64,000 bases of DNA from Clostridia bacterium (GCA_024403735.1 JAKSRG010000002.1:124001-188000); one strand, 5' to 3'; positions 19,477-28,373 are shown, counted from the stretch's first letter. Program-made: numbers and translations. Notes: generated from the letters alone by a model not told the origin.

Positions 19477-20286
19477 ATGAAACGAGTAATCAGTTTGTTA
19501 TTGGTAGGATTGATGATCATCAGTTTGTCTGGTTGTAATGAGAAGACTGATAAATCTACAAAATCAACTCAGAAAAAGGCTAAGAAAGAGATTGTTGTAG
19601 ATGACGATAATGGTGATATATTTGAGTATTCAAGTGAAGATGGATACTTAAATTATGTAATCTATGACGGTGATACGTTAACTATTAATTCAGATGTTAT
19701 TAGTTTTGAGAATTATTCTTGTAGTTGTTATGATATGAATTTTGATGCTGTCTATGATGTTTCATATGAAGTTGAAGGTGATAATTTGATTATCACATCT
19801 GATGATGCTAGTAATATTACGGGTATCAGTTTGGATTCAGATTATTCTCGATTTGAGATAAGATACCTTAATTCAGATGAATATGCTTTTATGTATTTTA
19901 CATGGGCAGATGATATTGGTTATATCTTATCTGGTGGTGATAGAGATAAGTACTATACAAAAGAAGAAATTTATGAGATGGATCAAAAAAAGCTAGATGC
20001 TATTAGAAAACAAGAAGAGACATTCTTGTATTTTGAAGGTGAATGGATATCTGAAGATGACGGTTTAGTTAACTTGAGTTTCTATATTGATGATAACGGA
20101 AATAAGCGTATAAGATGCTACGCAAATGATTTAATAATTGGATCGATTAATTTATATGAGAGGAATGATTATGAAGACCTCTGTGTTTGTGATGATCCAT
20201 CTTGGGGTTGTATGCTTGATTTCAAGTACTATAGAGATACTGATACACTTGAATATTGCGGAACTGAATTTGTTCGTGCTAATTAA
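19477..20286 (+). CDS. Putative lipoprotein of unknown function
   Basis: The 269-residue product starts with a lipoprotein signal: basic MKR, a hydrophobic stretch and the lipobox LSGC, so Cys18 or its neighbour becomes lipidated and the protein stays on the outer face of the membrane. A lysine-rich linker is followed by an acidic, Tyr-rich domain with two similar halves (near residues 50-150 and 175-265), each holding beta-like strands and a short acidic turn. I do not recognise the domain. Start chosen at the ATG 19477, after GGAGAG; it has its own promoter. Confidence 0.72.
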   Translation: MKRVISLLLVGLMIISLSGCNEKTDKSTKSTQKKAKKEIVVDDDNGDIFEYSSEDGYLNYVIYDGDTLTINSDVISFENYSCSCYDMNFDAVYDVSYEVEGDNLIITSDDASNITGISLDSDYSRFEIRYLNSDEYAFMYFTWADDIGYILSGGDRDKYYTKEEIYEMDQKKLDAIRKQEETFLYFEGEWISEDDGLVNLSFYIDDNGNKRIRCYANDLIIGSINLYERNDYEDLCVCDDPSWGCMLDFKYYRDTDTLEYCGTEFVRAN

Positions 20287-20308
20287 ATAGCAATATTAGA
20301 TAATATAA

Positions 20309-20344
20309 AAAGGCTGGCTTGAAGAAACCTTCAAGTCAGCCTTT
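20309..20344. terminator. Bidirectional terminator between lipoprotein gene and argG
   Basis: A 16-bp stem (20309-20324 with 20329-20344, one G-T pair) around a 4-base loop, flanked by A residues on the left and T residues on the right. It serves both converging genes. Confidence 0.88.
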
Positions 20345-20374
20345 ATTGCTTACTAAAATAGTATGTGAGAGTAA

Positions 20375-21598
20375 TTACTTCTTGTTCTCGTTCTTATTCT
20401 CATTCATCTTCATAGCACGAACCTTGCTTGGAAGACCCCAAAGTGTGATGAAGCCTGCAGCATCGTGGTGATCATACATATCACCAGTTGTGAATGAAGC
20501 AAGTGACTCATTGTAGAGTGAGTATGGTGAAGTAGTACCATTCTTGATGATATTACCCTTATAAAGACGAAGCTTAACTTCACCTGTAACATACTTCTGG
20601 ATGCTTGTTGTGAATGCTGTGATAGCCTCGCGAGCAGGTGAGAACCACTTACCCTCATATACGAGACCAGCCATCTTGTTACCAAGATCCTTCTTAAGAG
20701 CGATTGTATCACGATCGAGAACAAGCTCTTCGAGCTGCTGATGAGCTTCAACGAGAATTGTTCCACCAGGTGTCTCATATACACCACGGCTCTTCATACC
20801 AACTACACGGTTCTCAACGATATCTACGATACCAACACCGTGCTTACCACCGATAACATTAAGCTTGCGGATGATATCAGCAACCTTCATCTTTTCACCA
20901 TTAAGTGATGTAGGAACACCTTCCTCAAAAGTGATTGTGAGTTCTTCGCCCTCTTCTGGAGCCCTCTCAGGTGTTACACCAAGAACGAGCATGTGGTCGT
21001 AGTTAGGAGCCTTTGCAGGATCCTCGAGCTCGAGACCTTCGTGTGAGATGTGCCAGAGGTTTCTGTCACGGCTATAAGACTGATCTGTACCGAATGGGAG
21101 GTCAATACCATGAGCCTTACAATAGTCGATCTCAGCCTGACGTGAATCCATACCCCATCTGTCATCTCTCCAAGGAGCGATAACCTTGATGTCTGGAGCA
21201 AGAGCCATAATACCAAGCTCAAAACGAATCTGGTCGTTACCCTTACCAGTAGCACCGTGGCAAATAGCAACAGCGTTCTCCTTACGAGCAACTTCAACGA
21301 GCTTTGCAGCGATGCCTGGACGAGCCATAGCTGTACCCATCAAATACTTATGCTCATAAATAGCACCAGCCTGAACACAAGGCATGATGTAATTCTCAGC
21401 AAAATCATCAACGATATCTTCAATGTAGAGCTTAGAAGCACCTGAAATCTTAGCGCGCTCCTCGAGACCGTCTAATTCCTCGCCCTGACCGCAGTCGATA
21501 CAGCAGCATACAACTTCATAACCGTATGTTTCCTTGAGCCAAGGAATAATAGCAGTAGTATCAAGTCCACCAGAATAAGCCAATACAACTTTTTCCAT
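20375..21598 (-). CDS. argG: Argininosuccinate synthase
   Basis: ArgG joins citrulline and aspartate with ATP to make argininosuccinate, the second-last step of arginine synthesis. The 407-residue product shows the ATP-pyrophosphatase loop LAYSGGLDTT at residues 6-15, the CIDCGQGEE turn, the ATGKGNDQIRFE segment and the SYSRDRNLWHIS motif; length is normal. It is transcribed alone, away from the AAA gene. A TTGAAA, 17 bases, TATTCT arrangement upstream could be its promoter (minus strand, within 21640-21700). Unlike the argH operon, no good ARG box is visible upstream. Confidence 0.97.
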   Translation of the reverse strand: MEKVVLAYSGGLDTTAIIPWLKETYGYEVVCCCIDCGQGEELDGLEERAKISGASKLYIEDIVDDFAENYIMPCVQAGAIYEHKYLMGTAMARPGIAAKLVEVARKENAVAICHGATGKGNDQIRFELGIMALAPDIKVIAPWRDDRWGMDSRQAEIDYCKAHGIDLPFGTDQSYSRDRNLWHISHEGLELEDPAKAPNYDHMLVLGVTPERAPEEGEELTITFEEGVPTSLNGEKMKVADIIRKLNVIGGKHGVGIVDIVENRVVGMKSRGVYETPGGTILVEAHQQLEELVLDRDTIALKKDLGNKMAGLVYEGKWFSPAREAITAFTTSIQKYVTGEVKLRLYKGNIIKNGTTSPYSLYNESLASFTTGDMYDHHDAAGFITLWGLPSKVRAMKMNENKNENKK

Positions 21599-21882
21599 TT
21601 AATTATCCTTCTTTCTATATTTTTAATTTATATATTATTTAATACATAGACAGCCTTAAGAATAACGCAAAAGGCTGATATTTTCAAGGAAAAATCACTA
21701 CTCTGATGGGCTTCCAAACAGATATAGAAACGAATGTCAGAAGATGACCAAAAGACTTCAATAATTAAGACTATTTTTAGATAAATAGCAATCTAATTTG
21801 ATGCCCCAAAGCCTTTGTAAATATGGTATCATCGTATGGATTATTAGGACTTTATAGAGTTTGTGATAAGCGAGGAATTACT
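21599..21882. other. Divergent intergenic region, argG / AAA gene
   Basis: These 284 bases hold leaders for argG (minus) and the AAA gene (plus). In the argG direction I see an inverted repeat of seven bases (CAGCCTT and AAGGCTG, 13 bases apart, roughly 21650-21676) and a weak promoter around it. In the plus direction an in-frame start at 21823 is possible but the ATG at 21883 has the better ribosome site. No T-box or known riboswitch pattern was recognised. Confidence 0.5.
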
Positions 21883-23370
21883 ATGCCAGTATTTGATTTT
21901 AATGCTAAAACTGATGAGCCAGTTGAGGTTACAGTTACATACACTACTTTCGATTCTGATAGAAGAACAGCAGATCGTGATAATCCTTTTATTGTAATCA
22001 GTAATAAATCTGGAAAACTAAAGCATCATTCTTGTGGTATGTTTTCTAGCCCTACAAAAGGTACATCATTTATCCTTGATTCTGAAAGTGGAGAGAGTAT
22101 TAGTGAAGATATTCTTCGTATCGATTCAAGATTTGTTAGTCTCATAAAGTGGCTTGGTGATAGTCATGTAATGGTTAGATTGTCTGGTGTTGCTAAAGAT
22201 GGTGAATATTGGATTTATAAGATGATGGAGACTGGTGTAGCTGTACGTGGTGCTAAACTTGCAGGTGAGAATGGCTTTTTGCAGTTTATGCTCGGAAGAT
22301 TATTCCAGAGTGAAGCTCCTACAGATATTGAGAAGGATCTTGATGATATCGAAGATTCAGATAATATGAAGCTTACTAGTGTTCAGAGTATTGCTGACTT
22401 CCTTACATGTGCTGGTAATACTCTTCCTGAGAATATTCGTATGTGGGCTAAGCGTAACCTTGCCATTGCTAAGTCTGCTGAAGTTACTCCAGAAGAGAGA
22501 AGACATGCTCTTCGTGCTCTCTCAATAATGTTTAGTATTCATTGGAAGAATGATTATTTCGAGGCTATTGATCCTGTTGAAGCAAGAAGAATTCTCGATG
22601 AAGAATTATACGGTATGGAGAAGGTTAAGCAGAGAATTATTGAGACAATTATTCAGATTAACAGAACTCATACACTTCCATCTTATGGCCTTTTGTTAAT
22701 TGGTCCTGCTGGTACTGGTAAGTCACAGCTCGCATATGCAGTTGCTAAAATTTTGAAGATGCCTTGGACTACACTTGAGATGAGTTCAATTAATGATCCA
22801 GAGCAGCTCACTGGTAGTTCTAGAGTATATTCAAATGCTAAGCCTGGAATTATTATGGAAGCTTTCGAAAAGGCTGAGAGTTCTAATCTTGTATTTATCA
22901 TCAATGAGCTTGATAAGGCTGCGGCAGGTAAGGGTAATGGAAACCCAGCAGACGTTCTTTTGACACTTCTTGATAATCTTGGTTTTACAGATAACTATAT
23001 TGAATGTAATATCCCAACTAGTGGTGTTTATCCAATTGCTACTGCTAATGAGAAGTCTCAGATTAGCGCACCACTTATGTCTCGATTTGCTGTAATTGAA
23101 CTTCCTGATTATAGCTTTGATGAGAAGAAGGCTATCTTCAGTAATTTCGTTATGCCTAAGGTTCTTAGAAAGATTGGTCTTATGGCAGATGAGTGCATTA
23201 TTACTGAAGATGGATTAGATGCAATTATCGATAACTTTAAATCAACTAGTGGTATTCGTGATCTTGAGCAGGCTGCTGAACATGTTGCAGCTAATGCACT
23301 TTATAGAATTGAAGTAGAGAAAATCTCATCAGTAACATACGATGCTACTACTGTTAAAACATTGTTGTAA
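21883..23370 (+). CDS. Lon-like AAA+ ATPase without protease domain
   Basis: The 495-residue protein has an unfamiliar N-terminal region (about residues 1-235) and a C-terminal AAA+ module close to that of Lon: the ELYGMEKVKQRI entry helix, Walker A GPAGTGKS at 274-281, sensor-1 ATAN at 386-389, an Arg-finger candidate R401 and a SGIRDLEQ sensor-2 helix. The Walker B reads VFIINELDK (337-345); Lon has Asp where this has Asn341, while the catalytic Glu342 is kept. No Ser-Lys protease domain follows. It is likely an ATP-binding remodelling factor with slowed or no hydrolysis. It is flanked by argG and argH but on the opposite strand. Confidence 0.78.
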   Translation: MPVFDFNAKTDEPVEVTVTYTTFDSDRRTADRDNPFIVISNKSGKLKHHSCGMFSSPTKGTSFILDSESGESISEDILRIDSRFVSLIKWLGDSHVMVRLSGVAKDGEYWIYKMMETGVAVRGAKLAGENGFLQFMLGRLFQSEAPTDIEKDLDDIEDSDNMKLTSVQSIADFLTCAGNTLPENIRMWAKRNLAIAKSAEVTPEERRHALRALSIMFSIHWKNDYFEAIDPVEARRILDEELYGMEKVKQRIIETIIQINRTHTLPSYGLLLIGPAGTGKSQLAYAVAKILKMPWTTLEMSSINDPEQLTGSSRVYSNAKPGIIMEAFEKAESSNLVFIINELDKAAAGKGNGNPADVLLTLLDNLGFTDNYIECNIPTSGVYPIATANEKSQISAPLMSRFAVIELPDYSFDEKKAIFSNFVMPKVLRKIGLMADECIITEDGLDAIIDNFKSTSGIRDLEQAAEHVAANALYRIEVEKISSVTYDATTVKTLL

Positions 23371-23399
23371 TTTTGATTAAGGTATATTTTGAAGTATAG

Positions 23400-23439
23400 A
23401 AAACGGCTGGCTCAAATCATTTTTTGAGTCAGCCGTTTT
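23400..23439. terminator. Bidirectional terminator between AAA gene and argH
   Basis: A 17-bp stem pairs 23400-23416 with 23423-23439, one G-T pair, 6-base loop, with A-rich left and T-rich right flanks. Its core matches that of the argG terminator (GGCTGGCT and AGTCAGCC). Confidence 0.9.
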
Positions 23440-23459
23440 GTTATTGCTTAGTTTTCAAA

Positions 23460-24821
23460 TCAAAGAGAATTAAGGTAATCAGTCATTGCCTTTGATGAAG
23501 GACCGCCAGTTACAAGTCTCTTTTCTACGCAAGTCTTAAGTGAGATAGCATCGTATACATCTTCTTCGATGAGGTCACTAAACTGCTTGAACTGCTCGAG
23601 AGAAAGCTTCTCGAGAGTTGTATTGTTAGCGATACAGTAGTGAACAAGCTTACCTGAAATCTCGTGTGTGCTTCTGAATGGAATACCCTTACGTACGAGG
23701 TAGTCAGCGAGGTCAGTAGCGTTTGTAAATCCACCAAGAGCTGCCTTTTCCATATTATCCTTACGGATAGTCATTGTCTTTATCATACCGATGAATGGTA
23801 CGAGTGCACCCTTAAGTGTATCGATAACATCAAAGATTGCTTCCTGAACTTCCTGCATATCTTTGTTATATGTGAGTGGAAGACCCTTCATAGTAACGAG
23901 AAGTGACATCAAATCACCATAAACTCTACCAGTCTTACCACGTGTGAGCTCAGCTACATCAGGATTCTTTTTCTGTGGCATCATTGATGAACCTGTTGAG
24001 TAAGCATCATCAAGCTCATAGAACTTGAACTCCTGTGATGCGTAAAGAATAATCTCTTCTGACATTCTTGAAAGGTGCATCATAAAGATAGATGCAAAAG
24101 AAGCGAGGTCGAGTGCCCAGTCACGATCAGCAACACCATCAAGTGAATTAGCAGTAACACCACTCATACCGAGCTTATCTGCTACCCATTCACGATCAAG
24201 AGGATATGTTGTACCTGCAAGTGCGCCAGAACCAAGAGGAGAGATGTTAGCTCTTGAAATAGCCTGCTCAAGTCTATCTAAATCTCTACCGAACATCTCG
24301 ATATATGCACCAAGATAGTGAGCATAAGTAATTGGCTGAGCTCTCTGGAGGTGTGTGTAACCAGGCATATATGTATCGAGGTTATCCTTAGCAATTTCAA
24401 TAAGTGCATCTCTTAATTCACCAAGAAGTGACATAATTTCAGTTGCTTCGTCAACTGCATAAAGTCTCTGATCAAGAGCAACCTGATCATTTCTTGATCT
24501 ACCAGTATGAAGTCTCTTACCAGCATCGCCAATACGTTCTGTGAGTTCCTCTTCGATGAACATGTGAATATCTTCAGCATCTGAATCGAATGTAAGTTTA
24601 CCAGATTCGATATCAGCCATAATTGAAAGAAGACCTTCTCTAATCTTATCTGCATCTTCCTGTGAAATGATGCCCTGCTTAGCGAGCATTGCACTATGTG
24701 CAACCGAACCCTCAATATCCTGCTTATACATTCTGCAGTCGAATGGAAGGGAAGAATTGTAATCATTTACGGCTTTATCAGTAGCTTTCTCAAAGCGACC
24801 AGCCCACATTTTCTTAGCCAT
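23460..24821 (-). CDS. argH: Argininosuccinate lyase
   Basis: ArgH splits argininosuccinate into arginine and fumarate. The 453-residue product has the MWAGRFEK opening, the HTGRSRNDQVA segment, the PGYTHLQRAQP motif and the fumarase-superfamily signature GSSMMPQKKNPD. Length is normal and all landmarks are intact. It is the second gene of a two-gene operon on the minus strand, 24 bases after the GNAT gene, and ends at a strong terminator. Control should be by ArgR at the operon promoter near 25364-25392. Confidence 0.97.
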   Translation of the reverse strand: MAKKMWAGRFEKATDKAVNDYNSSLPFDCRMYKQDIEGSVAHSAMLAKQGIISQEDADKIREGLLSIMADIESGKLTFDSDAEDIHMFIEEELTERIGDAGKRLHTGRSRNDQVALDQRLYAVDEATEIMSLLGELRDALIEIAKDNLDTYMPGYTHLQRAQPITYAHYLGAYIEMFGRDLDRLEQAISRANISPLGSGALAGTTYPLDREWVADKLGMSGVTANSLDGVADRDWALDLASFASIFMMHLSRMSEEIILYASQEFKFYELDDAYSTGSSMMPQKKNPDVAELTRGKTGRVYGDLMSLLVTMKGLPLTYNKDMQEVQEAIFDVIDTLKGALVPFIGMIKTMTIRKDNMEKAALGGFTNATDLADYLVRKGIPFRSTHEISGKLVHYCIANNTTLEKLSLEQFKQFSDLIEEDVYDAISLKTCVEKRLVTGGPSSKAMTDYLNSL

Positions 24822-24845
24822 TTTAAATCTCCTTATGTGTACGTA

Positions 24846-25289
24846 TTAAGTATCAATTCTTTGAAGTTCAACAAGAGCTTTGTTTCTGTATACAAGGTCA
24901 TCACGCGAAGTAAATCCTTGCTTCTCCCAGAAATCGTTGCCTGTCTGGTTTCTCTCGAAAACAACAAGTGCAACTTTATTAATTCCTTGCTCTTTCAATG
25001 CATTCAAAGCGCTATCAACAAGTGAAGTAGCGATGCCCATCTTACGGTAGTTAGGATTAACTGCAGTATGATGAATAAAACCTCTTCGACCGTCGTGTCC
25101 GCTGAGAATTACTCCGACAATTATTCTATCACAAGTAGCGACAAAACAAGTATCAGGATTACGTGAAAGATACTTATAAATTCCAGCCTTAGAGTCGTCA
25201 ATATCATTAAGCCCCATCCCTTTGCAGGACATCCATAATGAATAGACTTCCTCATAATCATCGATTGTCATTTTGCGAATAGTAAACAT
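24846..25289 (-). CDS. GNAT family N-acetyltransferase (YpeA-like), first gene of argH operon
   Basis: The 147-residue protein covers a whole GNAT fold. It has the acetyl-CoA loop NYRKMGIAT near residue 88, preceded by the HHTAVNP strand, and the late FWEKQGF motif. The order of strands and the GHDGRRGF segment resemble E. coli YpeA, whose substrate is unknown. It precedes argH by 24 bases under an ArgR-type operator, so arginine metabolism is the likely setting; a short N-acetylglutamate synthase is possible but not shown. Confidence 0.85.
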   Translation of the reverse strand: MFTIRKMTIDDYEEVYSLWMSCKGMGLNDIDDSKAGIYKYLSRNPDTCFVATCDRIIVGVILSGHDGRRGFIHHTAVNPNYRKMGIATSLVDSALNALKEQGINKVALVVFERNQTGNDFWEKQGFTSRDDLVYRNKALVELQRIDT

Positions 25290-25350
25290 ATAACCACCTA
25301 AAACTACATTGATATGACTGGATTTTATTAAGTTTCACATTTAATCTATG

Positions 25351-25385
25351 TGAATATTTATGCATTCTAGTGAATATTCTTGCAT
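25351..25385. promoter_or_regulatory. Two tandem ARG-box-like operators (ArgR)
   Basis: TGAATATTTATGCAT at 25351-25365 and TGAATATTCTTGCAT at 25371-25385 are near-identical sites 20 bases apart, two helical turns, as hexameric ArgR requires. Each resembles the bacterial ARG box. One lies between -35 and -10 of the GNAT-argH promoter, the other over its start. argR itself is at 55198. Confidence 0.75.
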
Positions 25386-25392
25386 TTGTCAA
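25364..25392 (-). promoter_or_regulatory. Sigma-A promoter of GNAT-argH
   Basis: On the minus strand, TTGACA (25392-25387), 17 bases, TAGAAT (25369-25364). The -35 is perfect. The two ARG boxes overlap the spacer and -10, the classic layout for repression. Confidence 0.85.
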
Positions 25393-25463
25393 TGAGACGA
25401 TTTAGAGGCACTTTTATTTTTATACTAAAAATCGAATATTAACCGTTTAAAACACATTTTTTG

Positions 25464-25481
25464 TGCAAGATTTTATGCAAG
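25464..25481. promoter_or_regulatory. Third ARG-box-like site, upstream of aminotransferase gene
   Basis: TGCAAGATTTTATGCAAG is a near-palindrome whose right half matches the Bacillus ARG-box end. It lies 7 bases before a possible -35 (TTGATT, 25489-25494) and 16-base-spaced TAAAAT (25511-25516) for the plus-strand gene. It could let ArgR act on both divergent transcripts. Confidence 0.5.
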
Positions 25482-25549
25482 GCTTTATTTGATTTATTTC
25501 AATTAAAGTATAAAATTTAGTCTGTATTATTTTGTTTAAGGAGATTAGT

Positions 25550-26416
25550 ATGGCATATCCTCTAATTGAGAGTCCATTGTTCAATACTTTCTGGGTTGAT
25601 GGTAATCTTATGGATCGCAATTCAGATGAAGTTAAGATATATTTTGAGCCAACTGATGAGATGACATATTACGAGACAGTTCGTATTTACAGAGGTGTAT
25701 TGTTATTTCTTGAAGATCATCTTACTAGACTTAATAAGTCAGTTCAGGGCGTTGAAGCTTTTGATGTAGATTTGGATTATATAAAGCGTACGTTGGTTGA
25801 TTATTTGAATGGCTTAAATCTTGGTGAGTACAACGGAAACATGAGAATTATTCTTACAAAAACTCACTTGATTTATCACATTTGTGAGGCAAATATCCCT
25901 TCTAAAGAAGTTTTCGCAAAGGGAATTGCTACTAACATTTTGAAGTGGGAGAGACTTGATCCTAACATTAAGGTTTTCAGAGGAGATTATAAGAAGGCTG
26001 TTGCTGAGAAGTTCGCTCTTGAAACTCCTTTTGGAATGCCATACGAGGTATTGCTCGAAAACAACGAAGGCAAATTAACAGAAGGATCAAAATCCAACTT
26101 TTTCGCTATTGTTGATGGTGTTGTTTACACACCTGCCGATGATGTTATCCTTATTGGTATCACTAGAAAGTATGTACTCGAAGCACTTATGCGTGCTGGC
26201 CTTGAATTGAAGGTTGGTACTTTCTCATTAGACGAGCTTAGTTCTTCTGAGCATGATGTTGCTTTGTTTGTATCTAGTACACCATTTGATATTCTTCCTA
26301 TTTCTTCTGTTAACGATATTGAATTTGCGTCTGTTACTAATGAGTGCTTGATTAGAATTCAGGATATGTATAGACAGAACGTTGAAGATTATTATTCATC
26401 ACATAAGATTATTTAA
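25550..26416 (+). CDS. Aminotransferase class IV (PLP fold type IV)
   Basis: This 288-residue enzyme has the family order: an FWVDGNLM strand, YETVRIYRGVLLFLEDHLTRL, then FRGDYKKA with the lysine that should bind PLP, and the EGSKSNFFAI segment that binds the cofactor phosphate. Relatives are branched-chain aminotransferases, D-amino-acid aminotransferases and aminodeoxychorismate lyase; I cannot tell which activity it has. The ATG at 25550 follows AAGGAG. htpG starts 17 bases after its stop, so both may be on one transcript. A possible ARG box upstream hints at arginine-linked control. Confidence 0.85.
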   Translation: MAYPLIESPLFNTFWVDGNLMDRNSDEVKIYFEPTDEMTYYETVRIYRGVLLFLEDHLTRLNKSVQGVEAFDVDLDYIKRTLVDYLNGLNLGEYNGNMRIILTKTHLIYHICEANIPSKEVFAKGIATNILKWERLDPNIKVFRGDYKKAVAEKFALETPFGMPYEVLLENNEGKLTEGSKSNFFAIVDGVVYTPADDVILIGITRKYVLEALMRAGLELKVGTFSLDELSSSEHDVALFVSSTPFDILPISSVNDIEFASVTNECLIRIQDMYRQNVEDYYSSHKII

Positions 26417-26433
26417 TTTGAGGAGGCTAGTAT

Positions 26434-28350
26434 ATGGCTATTAAATCAGGAAAAGTATCAGTTACTACTGAAAATATATTTCCTATTATTCGTCAGTGGC
26501 TTTATTCTGATCAGGATATTTTTGTAAGAGAGTTAGTTTCTAACTGTAGCGATGCTGTATCAAAGTTTAAAAGATTAGTTGAGCTTGGTCAGACAACAGC
26601 AGCAGAAGATGAAAAGTATTTTATCAATGTTGTTTATGATGACAATGCTAAGACATTGTCTTTTGAAGATAACGGTATTGGTATGTCTGCTGAAGAGATT
26701 GATAAGTATATCAATCAGATTGCTTTCTCTGGTGCTATGGATTTTGTAACTAAGTATCAGGAGCAGTCAACAGATAAGGCTGGTATTATCGGTCATTTTG
26801 GTCTTGGTTTCTATTCAGCATTTATGGTTGCTGATGAGGTTACAATTGAGACTAAGTCTTATGTAGCTGATGAGGCTGCAGTTTGCTGGAAGTCTGAAGA
26901 TGGTATGGATTATGAGATTTCTGAATCTTCTAAGGAAGGTAGAGGTACAATCATAACTCTCAAATTGTCTGAAGAAGCACAGGCTATTTTCGATTCATCT
27001 AAGATACGCTCAGTACTTAATAAGTATTGCTCTTTCATGCCTGTAGAACTTTTCTATATTGATACAGTTCAGGAAGAAAAGAACAAGGAAGAGGAAGAGA
27101 AGAAGCGCAAAGAGAAAGAGGAGAAGGGTGAGGAATACATTGCTCCAGATAATAGTTTGAAGCCAATGAACAATACTACACCTCTTTGGGCTAAGAAGCC
27201 ATCTGAGTGTTCAGATGAGGATTATGTTACTTTCTATCATGATGTATTCCCAGATATGAGAGATCCGCTTTTCTGGATTCATCTCAATATGGATTATCCA
27301 TTTACACTTCAGGGTATTTTGTATTTCCCTAAGACAGATAATGTATATCAGTCACTTGAGGGAAGAATAAAGATTTATAACCATCAGGTATTCGTTGCAG
27401 ATAATATTGAAGAAGTAATTCCAGATTTCTTATTCCTACTCAAGGGTTGTCTTGATTGTTCTGATCTTCCACTTAATGTTTCAAGATCAGCTCTTCAGCA
27501 GGATGAATATGTAAAGAAGCTTTCTTCTCACATTATTAAGAAAGTATCAGATAAGTTGAATGATGTTTTCAAGAAGGAAAGAGAGTCATTTGAAAAGTAT
27601 TGGTCTGACATTTCTGTATTCGTTAAGTACGGAATGCTTAAGGAAGAGAAGTTCTACGATAAGACAAAAGATATTTGTCTATTCAAGTTGAACAATGGTG
27701 GATTTAAGACAATTAGTGAGCTTACTGATGGTAAGGACACAATTAGATATACAACAGATTCAACTGCTCAGGCTGCATATATTGCAATGGCTGAGAAGGA
27801 TGGATATGAGGTTGTAATTCTCGATGAAGAGATTGATAACAATTTTATCTCATTCTTGGAGTACAAAAATCAGAACATTAAGTTCAAGCGTGTAGATAGT
27901 GAATTGTCTGGTACAGAAGGTGATGAGACACTTAAGACAAAGCTTGCTGATTTGTTCGCAGCTGCACTTACTGGTACACAGATTGATGTATCTGCTATGG
28001 GTCTTGGTGCTGACTCAATGCCAGCTTTCATTAGAGAGACAGAAGAAGCACGTCGTATGGCTGAGATGAGAGCTCAGTTTGAGAAAATGAGAACTGGTAA
28101 GGAAGATGATCCATATAAGAATTTGGATACAATGTTCCCTATTAAGGTTGATTTGGTTGTTAATACAGATAGCCCACTTATCTCTAAGCTTACAGCTATG
28201 AAAGAGATGGGAACTAAGGACGAGGATGCTAATAGACTTGCTCAGCATATTTTTGATCAGGCTAAGCTCGCTCATGGTTCACTCGATTCTGAAGGCTTGA
28301 AGAGATTCTTGGAATATAATTCTAAGATTTTAGCTGATTCAATTAGTTAA
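26434..28350 (+). CDS. htpG: Molecular chaperone HtpG (Hsp90)
   Basis: HtpG is an ATP-dependent dimeric chaperone. The 638-residue protein has the N-terminal GHKL ATPase domain with FVRELVSNCSDA, DNGIGMS and GHFGLGFYSAFMV, a middle domain containing the PLFWIHLN and SDLPLNVSRSALQQD stretches, and a C-terminal dimerisation domain. Residues about 214-240 form a Lys/Glu-rich charged linker between N and middle domains, which in E. coli is absent or very short and is a feature of eukaryotic Hsp90. It follows the aminotransferase gene by 17 bases with GAGGAGG. Confidence 0.95.
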   Translation: MAIKSGKVSVTTENIFPIIRQWLYSDQDIFVRELVSNCSDAVSKFKRLVELGQTTAAEDEKYFINVVYDDNAKTLSFEDNGIGMSAEEIDKYINQIAFSGAMDFVTKYQEQSTDKAGIIGHFGLGFYSAFMVADEVTIETKSYVADEAAVCWKSEDGMDYEISESSKEGRGTIITLKLSEEAQAIFDSSKIRSVLNKYCSFMPVELFYIDTVQEEKNKEEEEKKRKEKEEKGEEYIAPDNSLKPMNNTTPLWAKKPSECSDEDYVTFYHDVFPDMRDPLFWIHLNMDYPFTLQGILYFPKTDNVYQSLEGRIKIYNHQVFVADNIEEVIPDFLFLLKGCLDCSDLPLNVSRSALQQDEYVKKLSSHIIKKVSDKLNDVFKKERESFEKYWSDISVFVKYGMLKEEKFYDKTKDICLFKLNNGGFKTISELTDGKDTIRYTTDSTAQAAYIAMAEKDGYEVVILDEEIDNNFISFLEYKNQNIKFKRVDSELSGTEGDETLKTKLADLFAAALTGTQIDVSAMGLGADSMPAFIRETEEARRMAEMRAQFEKMRTGKEDDPYKNLDTMFPIKVDLVVNTDSPLISKLTAMKEMGTKDEDANRLAQHIFDQAKLAHGSLDSEGLKRFLEYNSKILADSIS

Positions 28351-28373
28351 GTATTTTTATATTAAAAACACTT

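Noticed and set aside
21599..21882. Possible ARG box or arginine-responsive leader before argG
   Set aside because: The AT-rich segment near 21630-21650 matches the ARG-box pattern poorly, and the seven-base inverted repeat has no T run after it. Not enough to call.
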